In this document: piece by piece, positions 22,339 through 33,118 of the stretch
Position numbering within the stretch: position 1 is the first letter of the stretch
Layout: each line of letters begins with the position of its first letter
NCBI GenBank assembly: GCA_028015205.1
Contig: CM051516.1
Coordinates: 39,136,230-39,200,229, forward strand
Direction: 5' to 3'
DNA length: 64,000 nucleotides
Source: Mytilisepta virgata
Lineage: Eukaryota > Mollusca > Bivalvia > Mytilida > Mytilidae
Translations under genes and position numbers: made by a program
Notes under the pieces: generated by a model
Told to the model about the DNA's origin: nothing
Databases searched by the model: none
Seen by the model: only the letters and a program-made list of their open reading frames with translations

Positions 22339-22945
22339 TGTTACGGCCGAAATCACCTTTTAAATTGTAGCCAACAAAAGACACAAATCAATAATAAAAT
22401 TTAACAAGATTTATTATATACAAGGTTTACAAAAAATATTACAAAAAAAACTAAAATGTCAACTTAACTGTTCAAAATCCTTCGTCTTTTCCTAATCCGG
22501 AATTCTTCTCGTCACTGGTACGGAGTCCAAACGGAATATTATATCCAATCAGTCACAATCTAGTATGATGTAACGAAAATAAAAGTCTGTTAAGTACGAT
22601 GTGTGAAACGTAAATAAATCCAACAGCTGAGAACACAAGAATATCTGGTCCAACACGTTCTGATCTGAAAGTCTAAATTTCTTGTCCGTATATATACTGT
22701 AGAACGGAAACTTCTGGAATACGGTAGAAGTTCGAATCACACCATAATTATTACGTAAGTCAAATAGAAAGTTCTAGTCATTCCACCAGTATCTAATATT
22801 GTTCCAGTGATTTCTAAACTGCGCAGTTATAACATTATTTGGTAAACAACTATAAGTATTATGTAAACACATTATACACGTCACAAGGCCACACAAAACA
22901 AACCAGGCCAAGATAAATAAATATAATAATTACAATATCATAACA
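22339..22945 (-). repeat. 5' LTR of the gypsy element (607 bp)
   Basis: TG...CA ends, one A longer than the partner. TATATATA at 22689-22696 (minus strand) is the probable core promoter driving the element. Only the single length difference was found when reading the two LTRs side by side. Confidence 0.95.
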
Positions 22946-22949
22946 AAAT

Positions 22950-23926
22950 TCTTGTGATTTAGAATTTGCAGTTTGTCAATTGTAAAGGGGAGTAACTCAT
23001 TATGACAGCATGTAACTTAAATGTACATGTATTACTGAATTTATTTGGTTTTTAAACTTTTAATATCAGGCAGCAAAATGAACTGTCCTATTGTTCCTGT
23101 AAATTTATAAGCTTATACACTTATACACATACTGATGAATTATTTAAAAGTGCACATGTGATTGTGTAATGGAAAAAATTCATTCTCCTTGGTTGCTATG
23201 CATTTTTTCCTCAATGCAAATCCTTGGTTACTACTTGTAGATTAATATTTTTTTCTTTAATCATTTATCGTTTAAATGTTAAGGATAGGACTAATTGTGT
23301 TTTACAATACTTGGTGACGTCATAAAGTTATGACATCATAATTCATACATGTATAACATCATAATTTGTTCGCCTTCAAGATGTTTACATTTCTCAGACA
23401 TAGAAACTGCAAATTTTTAAATAGCTGTAAAATTGTTAATACTGGGCAGATTTTGACATTTGACCCCATTTTAGATTCGTCTTTACATAATCTAGCTATT
23501 AGTTAAAAAATATTGAACTTTTTTGTGAGCATGTGAAAATTTCAAGCTGAAACTTTTAAAATGACGGATAATAATTTTCAAAATTTGCAATATTTCAGCC
23601 TAAAAAAATATAAAAAGTTACCTTTATTTGTCTGTTATATGATTTTTTTAAATTTAAAGTATAAATATTAATGATAATTTTAGAAGGCATTAGTGAGTTC
23701 CAAAGAGTAAACTGAGGCTCTAAATATATCAGTAATGAATCTTGGTTTTTTCACTGATTTTTGGTTTTTATTCATGAAATAAACATGTTTGCTTTACGCC
23801 CAAATTTATGCTGAATCTTTCTTATTTTCTTTCAGATCTGAAAAATATTGCACAGTTATGTTCAGGAAAAGCTTCCGCACCAACCAAATACCATAATGTA
23901 GAGAAAATTTATGTCATATTTCAATA
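22950..23926. other. Outer element interior, right portion
   Basis: AT-rich sequence with no ORF above background. It is bounded by the AAAT target duplication of the inner element on the left and the right outer LTR on the right. No primer-binding site directly adjoins the LTR. Confidence 0.6.
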
Positions 23927-24384
23927 TGGCTCAAGACCTGCAATGAACTTTGACCTGAGGGATACAAAAGAAGTCCATTAAAAAATTTATAATTGCACCA
24001 TGATATATGGACCTACTGTAACAAAACCAACCATGATAACAGAATAACTAGTGTTGTTTTAAAGGTGTATCTACCTGAGACATTTGACATAGAAATATTG
24101 AAAGGATTAAATGAATAAAACCAAGAAAATTTTTATTCTACATGGAGAGCATGAAAGAGGTACATTTTACTTTGCGGAAGGAGACTTTTTTACCATGGCT
24201 CGTGATTTCTAAAATTACGGAAAAAGTAGACTGACTTCACACCCCGAGATTTTAACTGGATATGTGCCATTGTATGGCGATCGTTTTGAGCCATCTCCCA
24301 TGTTTCAACAAAACGTACAGACTTAATGGCAGCCTATTATTTCATGACTTCTGTAACAGGAAAACAATTGCGCGGCTTGACCCA
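23927..24384. repeat. Right LTR of outer element
   Basis: 458 bp, partner of 15596-16053, starting TGGCTCAAG and ending CTTGACCCA, followed by the TATA target copy. Confidence 0.75.
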
Positions 24385-24714
24385 TATATTTCAGTTCAGG
24401 ACCCTACAATTTACCTGTTCAAGTCAAAATTGAAGGTCAAGAGTCAATTCCATTGAAAAAGTCTTTAGCAACCGATGAAAAATTCTCTAGCAACCATATA
24501 TATTTAGGTTAAGGACTTAATAATTTACCTGTACAAGTCGAAAAGAAAGTTCAAGAGTCAATGGGTTCAGGATTCTATATTTTAGCTGTACAGGTCAATA
24601 TTAAGGAGAAAATTGTACATTAAATAGCAAAAAAAATCATTGATGCAAGATCTACTGTTACACAAAGATAACAGGTGAGCAATTCAGGGTCTTGGCAGCC
24701 TCTTGTTTTTATTG
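24385..24714 (+). repeat. Right part of the split modular repeat
   Basis: Continues the unit begun at 14757 ('tttcagttcaggaccctacaatttacctgttcaagtc') and closes with 'aggtgagcaattcagggtcttggcagcctcttg', the terminal motif of this repeat class. Confidence 0.8.
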
Positions 24715-25900
24715 TCTCACCTGTGACGAAAGGTTGCAAAACGCAAGATATATGTACATGTATGTACAATGTATTACTTTCCGGCAGCCACAGTGTAAAC
24801 TTTTTTAAAACCTTAATAACTGAGCACAGTACCTACACTCGAGATTTTTGGTCCACATATACCTTATGATATAAACTGTATAATTGTCTTGTGATCTTGG
24901 CCTTGTTAAATATTCATGGTTCATTGATTTCATAAAAATTTGTAAAATCTGTATCCAAGTTTCGTGATTAAGTCCATTTCTCAGCAAGTGTAATAGCTAG
25001 GCCAAAGATATTTGGTCTATAGATAGTTCTTTGTGGGTAAATGCCAGTCTGACACCTGTCTCTGGACCATGACCTTAATTTCATGCTTGAGTGACTTTTG
25101 TCACATTTTCGTGATTAATAGAATAAAGAATGGAAATGGGGAATGTGTCAAAGAGAAAACAACCCAAACAAAGAGCAGAAAACAGCTCAAGGCTACCGAT
25201 GGGTCTTCAACCAGTGAGAAAATCTCGCACCCAGAGGCAGGCTTCAGCTGGCCCCTAAACAATAATGCATACTAGATGGACGGCACATTAAACTCTGAAA
25301 CATACAAATGAACCAAAATTAAAAAAACACACAAGACTAACAAAGGCTATTCTGAGGTTCCTGACTTCGGACAGGGGCAAAAATGCAGCGGGATTAAACA
25401 TGTTTTGTGAGATCTCAACCCTCCCCCTATACCTCTAGACAATGTGGAATAAACACACAGTGATACACATAGTAAAACTCCATTCAAAAGATGTCAGAGT
25501 CCGATGTTAAAAAAGGTAACAGAAGAAACTAAGCAAAATGACAACCTTTGACCTCTTTTTCATGCTTGAGGGACTTGTGTCACATTTCCAGATTCAGTCC
25601 ATTTCTCAGCAACTATAAGTTTGATACATAGACCAACCATATTTGGTCTATAGTATAGATAGTTCTTGCTTGATACAAGGTTGTCTGAGACCTTGACTTG
25701 AATTTCACACTAATGAGTGATTTGTTCTTCATTTTCATGATTAAGTCCATTTCTCTGTAGCTGTAATACATTGTACCTACAAATGTATATTCAACATATG
25801 TGGTCTGTAGATACTTCTTGGCAACATATGATTAGAATCTCCCAAGCATGAAATTGAGGTCAAGATCGGTGTCAGACTTGAGTGATTCTAAGGCCACTAT
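24715..25900 (+). repeat. Copy of the ~145-bp-core repeat, interrupted
   Basis: It begins 'ttgtctcacctgtgacgaaagg' and has 'atttggtctatagatagttcttt' and 'gaccatgaccttaatttcatgc' words like 7.9-9.4 kb. A dispersed repeat interrupts it at about 25113-25545. The core resumes with 'cctttgacctctttttcatgcttgaggg'. Confidence 0.8.
25113..25545 (+). mobile_element. Dispersed mussel-type interspersed repeat (~430 bp)
   Basis: It starts 'agaataaagaatggaaatggggaatgtgtc' and continues 'cttcagctggcccctaaacaataatg', 'gatctcaaccctccccctatacctctag' and 'agaagaaactaagcaaaatgacaa'. It sits cleanly inside another repeat, so it is an insertion. A second copy starts at 56048. I recall this family as very abundant in Mytilus but cannot name its class (SINE-like or a non-autonomous DNA element). 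Confidence 0.75.
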
Positions 25901-27120
25901 TAAAAAAATGTATGTTTCCCCACACCCCTACCCACATTGTTGTAAGTGGGTAGGTAGGTAGGTGTTTTTTTTTTTTTTTTTATATCTTGAAAATTTTTTT
26001 TAATACCCAACAGAGCAAAACAAATCGATCATGTGTATGTCTGGCACATATAACTATTTGTAGCAACTTTAATGTAAGTGTTAGAATGTCTAAATGTTTG
26101 TAGCTCTCAGTGTCAGGTGTCAACTTGACATTAATTTCATCTGATTTTATTTGAATTTGTATCTCAGAATTGTTCATGACTGTGATGTTTTCCCTCTCAG
26201 TGCATTCTAGTAGCAAACTGTTTTAAATATATATGCATGTACTGTAGTTGTTTAACCTGGAGAATGTTCCATCAAATAATTTACCCTCTGACAGCACAGG
26301 ACTCTGTATTTTGCTTCTGACATTAAGGAAATCACCAATATTAATAAAATTATTAGACTGAACTTTTATTTGAGCTAAAAGATAGTAAACTAAACTAAAT
26401 ACGCATTAGTCTTAATAGATACCAAGTGATTTTTTAGTCCTGAGTAATGAGGGGTAGATTCTTTGCTGGAATAGCCTTGACACTTATTTATCAATACATT
26501 GGACAGATTTTAATGCTGTAATAAATTTTGAATAAAACAAATGACTAGATTGGAAACAAATTAATAGAAATGAAACAAATGTCCGACGTGTGTTTTCTCT
26601 GCAAAGAATATGTTCCTTTAGGATAGGGGGACTGGCCAAATTCTTTGCAGTTTTTAAATTTTTCACATACGTGGTCGGCCCATAAAATGAGGACCCGGCG
26701 ACCATCACGTCTATAAAAAAGGAGCTGCAAAATTTAAAGGGTTCAATGGGAAGCGGTGGTCAGGAGGGAGGTAACAAGCTGCTTGATTTGAAGCTGTTAA
26801 GTCTGTTCGAGACAACGTTTTTCACCCTTCGGTCCGAATATTTTATTGAAATATCTGAAAATGTTGTTTTTGTATTATTCTTTTTCTCAGTAATTAGCAG
26901 TAAGAAAACTGAAAATTTTTTATCCATTATTCTTTTTATAATTTTACTTTATGAATCCATGCATGTCATGCAGGTATACAAAGTAAACATACATAATTCC
27001 TACGAGTGTGGCATTGATTTTTGTTGTCCTTGCTCAGACTGGAAAGGTTTCAGCGTAGCAATTTGTTTCTTCAATTAATTTATTAATGAAATTTCACCAA
27101 TAATTAACGAAAAAAATCAA
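25901..27120. other. Intronic stretch without a supported gene
   Basis: Contains T-runs and small ORFs in both directions. A minus-strand frame at 26545-26730 follows a decent acceptor ('aaattttgcag' on that strand) and has DGRRVLILWADHVCEKFKNC. This could be an exon relic, but no partner or family is recognised. Confidence 0.35.
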
Positions 27121-27165
27121 TAATCTCCAGATTTTCTCCCAAATCAAAATTTTAATAAAATAATT

Positions 27166-27342
27166 TCTTCTCAGCGTCGAAAGCAAGAACACGTGTATGA
27201 AGGTTTCCACATATCCATGTATCCTTTACCGAATCATCTTCATCAAAATCTAAATCTAAATATTCTTCTTCAGAATCATCCTCAAGAAACATTTCTTTTA
27301 CAAAATCTCGATTTTTCAGGGTAAAACTTCTCTAAAAACGTG
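27166..27342 (-). pseudogene. Possible minus-strand acidic coding remnant
   Basis: The minus strand has a frame containing FLEDDSEEEYLDLDFDEDDS and then DTWICGNLHTRVLAF, ending TAA at about 27166. A second frame just upstream (DTFLEKFYPEKSRFCKRN) overlaps it out of phase, as if one coding sequence had suffered a frameshift. CpG content rises here. Acidic N-termini of this kind are common in transposases, but no catalytic region is visible, so the assignment stays open. Confidence 0.25.
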
Positions 27343-27869
27343 TCGCCGTCCGCAACATTCGTCTACTTCAATTGTTTCAAACTCGATGTAAACAAACTAC
27401 GAGGTCAACATTTGTCATCAAAATAATTTTAGAATAGGATGTTGGAATTGACCAATAAAAACTGTTTTCTATAGGGAAATCCTTTTTCTGACGTAATATC
27501 AACTAAATATAAATATATCTGCTTGATTTCATTGGCTAGAACTCGAAAAGTCTACCTAATATAGAAAGTCGATATAGTGACGACCTGCACTGAACGGAAC
27601 TACCGGAAGTGCTCAATATATCGACGACCGGCAGTGCAATAAAGTTGTTTTGGCAATCACTATATCGAAGTCCTGCAGTACTAGGGTTAAAAAAAAAAAA
27701 TTGAACTCAGAACTCAAAAAAAATTTTTGAGTCGGCGGCTATTTTCTCAGTCGGTCGGGGCGTGGGGAAACAAACTTAATTTTAATTTTGGCCTAATCAT
27801 ATTTTCACAAATAAGCTTTTAATAGACAAATGTCACGTGACCATATTTATTTCTTTAAATGCATTTTCC

Positions 27870-27960
27870 TATGAGTTCAGTGTTGGGTATCTGATAATCT
27901 TTCTTCTGTGTCAATGTGCATACTCAGGTGAGACATTTAGTGTGTACACTCTTGTATTCA
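27870..27960 (+). repeat. 3' end of the ~145-bp-core repeat
   Basis: Matches 9365-9445 ('atctgataatctttcttctgtgtcaatgtgcatac', 'aggtgagacatttagtgtg'). Its end abuts the acceptor of exon B, so the acceptor's pyrimidine tract may derive from this repeat. Confidence 0.7.
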
Positions 27961-27963
27961 TAG

Positions 27964-28115
27964 ACTTACCTGTGGCACGTCAAGGAAATCACATCCAAGG
28001 AAACAGTAGAAACACATGCACAGTCGATTTATTGCATGTCATCTTTATTCAGATGTTGCTGTTGCCCTGTTTGATGAAGTATTTTACTGAAACACCACAG
28101 CATATCTTTAATCAT
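27964..28115 (+). CDS. USP-like gene, exon B: catalytic cysteine box
   Basis: The acceptor is 'cttgtattcatag' and the donor is CAT|GTAAGT, leaving phase 0. With the G from exon A the first codon becomes Asp, and the frame is open throughout. IQGNSRNTCTVDLLHVIF resembles the Cys box of ubiquitin-specific proteases (G-N-T-C with a following helix). The IQG-x5-C spacing is reminiscent of the CYLD subfamily, but nothing else here resembles CYLD. The Cys would be residue ~461. The residue after Cys is Thr, whereas Tyr, Phe or Trp is usual. Confidence 0.6.
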
Positions 28116-28621
28116 GTAAGTACATGTATTAAACAGCAGTACTAGTGGATGTAACATCAAAGAAGATTACAAAATTGATGATTTGATACGATTAGATGCT
28201 ACCAGAAAAATGCATTAGCCAGTTTTCTTAATTTAAATTATACAAGTTCAAACTGAAACTTTAAATTGGATTTTAGATTGTAGTTTTTAATACATTGTAT
28301 TTAATACAGGATAATACCGGTACATTGTCTGCACATTTTATTATGTTCAACTACACTGGTGGTACATGTATGACCCCACATTCTTTTCTTTTTAAAACAA
28401 ACAAAAAGTCTTACAAAATAAAGTGAAATTTTGTGTGAGGCATCTTTTTTAAGAAATATTTAATATTGAGTTGAATTCAATATTAACAAAAGTTGCAAGA
28501 TATGATATTATATGAGGTATTATACTAATCTTTATTATGGATAGTTGGATGCCATATTTTACTGCAAACAACATACATTTGTAACTGCTAGAAAATCATA
28601 GAGTTTATTTTTACATTTCAG
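28116..28621 (+). other. Intron between exons B and C
   Basis: About 506 bp, GTAAGT...TTTCAG, AT-rich, with no repeat recognised. It is the only short intron in the model. Confidence 0.55.
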
Positions 28622-28854
28622 GTTCTCCCAGGTCTATACACAATGTTCGAGAATCAGCAGTTTCAGGACATCCGAACCACCTGGGCTTCGATTATAGATC
28701 ATGATAATTTAGATTTTTTTGGGTCTGACAGAAATGTCATTGTGCCACCGTTCCGTGACCTAACTCACTTGTGTCCTTGTACGAGTGACTACCAGACCAC
28801 AGGTGGTGAAAGACAAAGACAAGTTTTGGAAATCACTTGCTCTGTAGAAATTAA
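28622..28854 (+). CDS. USP-like gene, exon C: middle of protease domain
   Basis: Acceptor 'tttttacatttcag' and donor AA|GTAAGA. It starts in phase 0 and ends in phase 2, giving 77 codons. It contains MFENQQFQDIRTTW, then PPFRDLTHLCPC and TCSVEI. In USPs a helix with Q/D residues follows the Cys box, and a C-x-C or CxxC zinc pair lies in the middle of the domain. Here only one CPC pair (about residues 544-546) is seen. Codon use and GC content are clearly higher than in the flanking introns. Confidence 0.65.
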
Positions 28855-29568
28855 GTAAGATATTAGACAATGGGAAAATAAGTACTTTGATCTCACCTTG
28901 TCTAAAAAGCTTGTCTAAAATCACTTTGCATCCATTGTCTGTCCAGGATTTATTAGGACTCAACATGGAAATAGCGTTTAGTGTGATTTTTATTCCCACT
29001 TACAATAGTAGAGGGTCATTATGTTTATTCGGTCGGTGCATCTGTTTGTCCGTTTGCCTGTCTGTCCCAAATCAGGTTAAAGTTTTTGGTGAAGGTAGTT
29101 TAGGGTGAAGTAACAGTCACATCAACTTAAAACTTAGTACACATGTTCCTTATAATGATGTTTTTCTAATTAGGTTTTTGACCCCATTTTCATGGTTCAC
29201 TGAACATTGAAAATGATAGTGCGAGTGGGGCATCATTGTACTGGGAAAACTTTTTTAATTGTTTCAGAATTGTCTCTGGTAGTGTTAACTTTGGACCAAT
29301 ATACATTTACTGTGACAAAAAAATAGAAAATTCAGCAAAAAAGTCTTTAGTTAATAATCTCATCTATAGCTACTACATCCAGTTTGATTTTGACTAATTT
29401 CTTGGAGGATGCAAAATTACTATTTTCCACAAAATCGTAAATACATGTACATGTATATCACTAATGCTAAATACTGCAATTCAATTACAAATCAAATAAT
29501 TATTAGTGAATACCATGTACTTGAAGGATTAATATATAAATATAAATATAATGATCTGCAAACTTTAG
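28855..29568. other. Intron start, part repeat
   Basis: 29025-29110 carries a 'ggtcggtgcatctgtttgtccgtttgcctgtctgtcc' word typical of other bivalve repeats. The rest is AT-rich and empty. Confidence 0.45.
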
Positions 29569-29839
29569 TTCCTGATTATACCCCCCTGCAAACAAAGTTT
29601 GGGGGGGGGGTATATAGGAATCACCTTGTCCGTCTGTCTGTCTGTCTGTCTGTCCGTCTGTCCATATATCTTGTAAGCGCAACTCCTAAACCGCTCAATG
29701 GATTTCAACGAAATTTTACAGAAAGGAAGTACATCATCCAAAGATGTGCGTGAAGAAAAATCTTTGCTTTCCGATATCACACAAGGGAGATAATTGGACT
29801 TCAAAGCGGGGGGTATCCTTTGTGAGCCATCTAGTTTTT
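29569..29839 (+). repeat. Short bivalve repeat with GTCT microsatellite
   Basis: It opens 'tatacccccctgcaaacaaagtttgggggggggg', a C-run/G-run inverted repeat. A (GTCT)n tract follows at about 29629-29655. It continues 'aaccgctcaatggatttcaacgaaattttacag' and ends 'ggggggtatcctttgtgagccatctagttttta'. The ORFs at 29409-29804 merely translate it. Confidence 0.8.
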
Positions 29840-30087
29840 ATGGGTTTTTTTTTAAAGTTCCCTTAAGCTAACAGAGAAAAGGGTGATTTTGATATCTGTA
29901 TAAAGTCGTGGAGAATTGAATTTAAATGATATTTTCTGAGGAGTAAATTTTTGTATATGAGAAATCACACTTTTTCTTTGATGAAGTTTTCTTTGGGGAT
30001 TACTTTATTTCTTCTTCTTCTTCTTGTGATGAAATAAAACTGGAAATTGGGCAAGCAAAATAGACAAAAAGGACTATAATGATAATT

Positions 30088-33000
30088 ATGTCTCCCAAAC
30101 GAAGTTTGGAGACATGTTGTTTTTGCTCAGTTCTTATTATTCTTATTATTATTATTATTATTATTTTTCTTCTTTCCGGGCGCGTTTTTTCGAACACTTG
30201 TGTGCACCGTTTCTCATAAACCAATAGACGGAATCGCTTGATATCATACGACTTGCTAGGCCCATATTCCTAGATGCGCATCCCGAAAAAAAATTTTCAA
30301 TCTGTGGGAGGGAACATATATTTTGGGGGTCTCAAAAGGGGGTGGGGTTTTGCAAAATTTTACTATAGAAGTCTATGGGAAAAGTGATATAACTTGATCA
30401 TTTGTGATCTTAACTTGGAAATACTACCTGTTACCTTGGATATTTAAGTTTTTATACCCCACCACACGAAGTGGCGAGGTATTATGTTATACCCTCCATT
30501 TCGGTGTCTTAGGGGGGGTCATGCCCCACCCCCTCAAATAACAAAATACTTAATATTTTGAAAACCATTGTGATCCCCACCCTATAACCATATATATTAT
30601 TACTCCTTATGATAAGACAAATCATTTGGTACCATAGGGGGGTCTGAGGGGGGTCATGCCCCACCCCCTCAAATGATAAAATACTAAATATTCTGAAAAC
30701 CATTGTGATCCCCACCCTATAACCATATATATTATTACTCCTTATGATAAGACGAATCATTTGGTACCATAGGGGGGTCTGAGGGGGGTCATGCCCCACC
30801 CCCTCAAATGATAAAATACTAAATATTCTGAAAACCATTGAGATCCCCAACTAATAACCATATATATTATTACTCCTTATGATAAGACGAATCATTTGGT
30901 ACCATAGGGGGTCTGAGGGGGGGTCATGCCCCACCCCCACAAATGACAAAATACTTATTATTCTGAAAACCATTGAGATCCCCACCCTATAACCATATGT
31001 ATTATTACTCCTTATGATAAGACGAATCATTTGGTACCATAGGGGGTCTGAGGGGGGGTCATGTCCCACCCCTTCAAATGACAAAATACTTATTATTCTG
31101 AAAACCATTGAGATCCCCACCCTATAACCATATATTTTATTACTCCTTATGATAAGACGAATCATTTGGTACCATAGGGGGGTCTGAAGGGGGGGTCATG
31201 CCCCACCCCCTCAAATGACAAAATACTTATTATTCTGAAAACCATTGAGATCCCCACCCTATAACCATATATATTATTACTGCTTATGATAAGACGAAGG
31301 ATTTGGTACCTAAGGGGGGGGTCTGATGGGGCCCCAGGGGCAGTGCCACGCCCCTTCAAATACCTTAAAAATTGATATTTTTTGAATAGGTCAAAAATAG
31401 TTTACATTCCTACCCTATAACCATATATATTATTACTGCTTATGATAAGACGAAGGATTTGGTACCTAAGGGGGGTCTGAGGGGGTCATGCCCCGCCCCC
31501 CCTGAAATGACAAAATACTTTATATCTTGAAAACCATTGAGATCCTCACCCTATAACCATATATATCATTACTCCTGATGATTAGACGAAGACTTTGGTA
31601 CTATAGGGGGGTCCTAGGTGGGTCATGCCCCACCCCCTCAAATGACAAAAGACTTAATATCTTGAAAACCATTGAGATCCCCACCCTTTAACCATATATA
31701 TTATTACTGCTTATGATAAGATGAAGGATTTGGTACCTAAGGGGGTCTGAGGGGGTCAAGCCCCGCCCCCCTCAAATGACAAAATACTTTATATCTTGAA
31801 AACCATTGAGATCCCCACCCTATAACCATATATATTATTAGTGCTTATGATAAGATGAAGGATTTGGTACCCAAGGGGGGTCTGAGGGGGTCATGCCCCG
31901 CCCCCCTCAAATGACAAAATACTTTATATCTTGAAAACCATTGAGATCCCCACCCTATAACCATATATATTATTACTGCTTATGATAAGACGAAGGATTT
32001 GGTACCTAAGGGGGGTCTGAGGGGGTCATGCCCCACCCCCTCAAATAACAAAATACTTAATATTTTGAAAACCATTGTGATCCTCACCTTATAACCATAT
32101 ATATTATTACTCCTTATGATAAGACAAATCATTTGGTACCATAGGTGGTCTGAGGGGGGGTCATGCCCCACCCCCTCAAATGATAAAATACTAAATATTC
32201 TGAAAACCATTGAGATCCCCACCCTATAACCATATATATTATTACTCCTTATGATAAGACGAATCATTTGGTACCATAGGGGGGTCTGGGGGGGGGGGTC
32301 ATGCCCCACCCCCTTAAATGATAAAATACTAAATATTCTGAAAACCATTGAGATCCCCACCCTATAACCATATATATTATTACTTCTTATGATAATACGA
32401 ATTATTTGGTGCCATAGGGGGGTCTGAAGGGGGGGGGGGGGGTTATACACATTATTGTGATTACTGCTGTTGGATATTCAACAAACATAACAATTACTAT
32501 ATACAACTAAAACCTTATTATTAGTTGTACAGTAATGGAAATTCCCAATTAACAGCACATAAATTCCAAGCATAGAATTCATTTGATAATTCAAGCATGA
32601 CTTAAGTTAATCACAATAACTTTAATTTACTTTCTAAATAGTAGACTGATTTTTCATAACTTCCTGGCTTGTTTTTGACCATTTATTCATCAAAGTAGAT
32701 TATATGTTTGTTTTTCAAATATTTTAACAGGCATTTTATCATGAATTATACATACATACACATATGTTTATATATATATACATACTTTAATGTTCATTTG
32801 GTTTTTGTCTAAATCTGTAATTTTTGCTAAAATCTTGATAAGTGAATGTTTACTGTATATTTTTTATTTATATATGTTGGGTGGAAAGGCATGGCTAAAG
32901 GGGAGGTGGAGGCCATTGCACCTTCAATAATAAAATATTTTGATAAAACATCTGTTAATCATGTTAATACCGATTACAACATATAAAACTGCAGATATTG

Positions 33001-33118
33001 AATACCATATATCAAACATTTTGCATATACTCAATCTCTTTGTACACTTGCCCAGTATTTCAAACACTAGGAATTCCAAAAATACCCTGAAAGAGAAAGA
33101 GCTTCGTTTGGGAGACAT
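30088..33118. mobile_element. 3.0-kb segment bounded by 17-bp perfect inverted repeats
   Basis: ATGTCTCCCAAACGAAG at 30088-30104 is exactly inverted at 33102-33118. The left end also forms a local hairpin with 'ctttgggagacat'-like sequence after it. The inside holds CTT/TTA microsatellites, a 'gaacacttgtgtgcaccgtttctcataaacc' phrase and about 15 tandem units of ~135 bp, then AT-rich DNA. No transposase is present. Whether the two ends define one element or are two independent, opposed copies of a common bivalve repeat is unresolved. Confidence 0.5.
30460..32445. repeat. Tandem ~135-bp satellite, about 15 units
   Basis: 'ggtcatgccccaccccctcaaatgacaaaatac' recurs every 131-140 bp from about 30512 to 32310. 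Each unit also contains 'gaaaaccattgagatccccaccctataaccatatatattattac'. G-runs of 6-19 bases separate the units. Because the period is close to 45 codons, minus-strand ORFs with a repeated 45-residue peptide appear (30509-32450). These are consequences of the repeat. Confidence 0.95.

Larger units (their letters stand above)
16797..22945 (-). mobile_element. Ty3/gypsy-class LTR retrotransposon with integrase before RT
   Basis: A 6.15-kb element on the minus strand. The LTRs begin TGTTA and end TAACA, with AAAT duplicated on both sides (16793-16796, 22946-22949). The order along its transcript is 5' LTR (right), tRNA-Pro-like primer-binding site, gag, zinc knuckle, protease, integrase with GPY/F region, RT, RNase H, polypurine tract and 3' LTR (left). 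RT and RNase H are gypsy-type, but integrase precedes RT as in Ty1/copia. This arrangement is known for the Gmr1 group of gypsy elements, and I infer membership from gene order only. The LTRs differ only by one A in a run, so insertion is recent. A frame disruption lies between RT and RNase H. Confidence 0.93.
15592..24388. mobile_element. Outer LTR element with no coding capacity, with TATA target duplication
   Basis: Two direct repeats of 458 bp (15596-16053 and 23927-24384) enclose the segment. They start TGGCTCAAG and end CTTGACCCA, so the ends are TG...CA with an 8/9 inverted repeat. TATA flanks the pair on the outside (15592-15595, 24385-24388). Each copy alone lacks a matching duplication, so they act as one element. 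Removing the inner retrotransposon leaves about 2.6 kb with about 1.7 kb internal sequence. That interior has no ORF, no clear primer-binding site and no polypurine tract. I infer a non-autonomous LTR element (LARD/TRIM-like). The orientation is unknown. Confidence 0.7.

Noticed and set aside
16797..22945. Steamer-like (Mag-clade) element of bivalve transmissible neoplasia
   Set aside because: Integrase lies before RT here, whereas Steamer has the standard gypsy order, and the primer-binding site is of the tRNA-Pro type.
30088..32445. CRISPR-like array
   Set aside because: Units are contiguous satellite copies with no unique spacers, and the genome is eukaryotic.
30509..32450. Minus-strand ORFs with a repeated RLIIRSNNIYGYRVG peptide
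   Set aside because: They are translations of the ~135-bp satellite (45 codons per unit), are broken by frame changes between units, and have no start or splice context.
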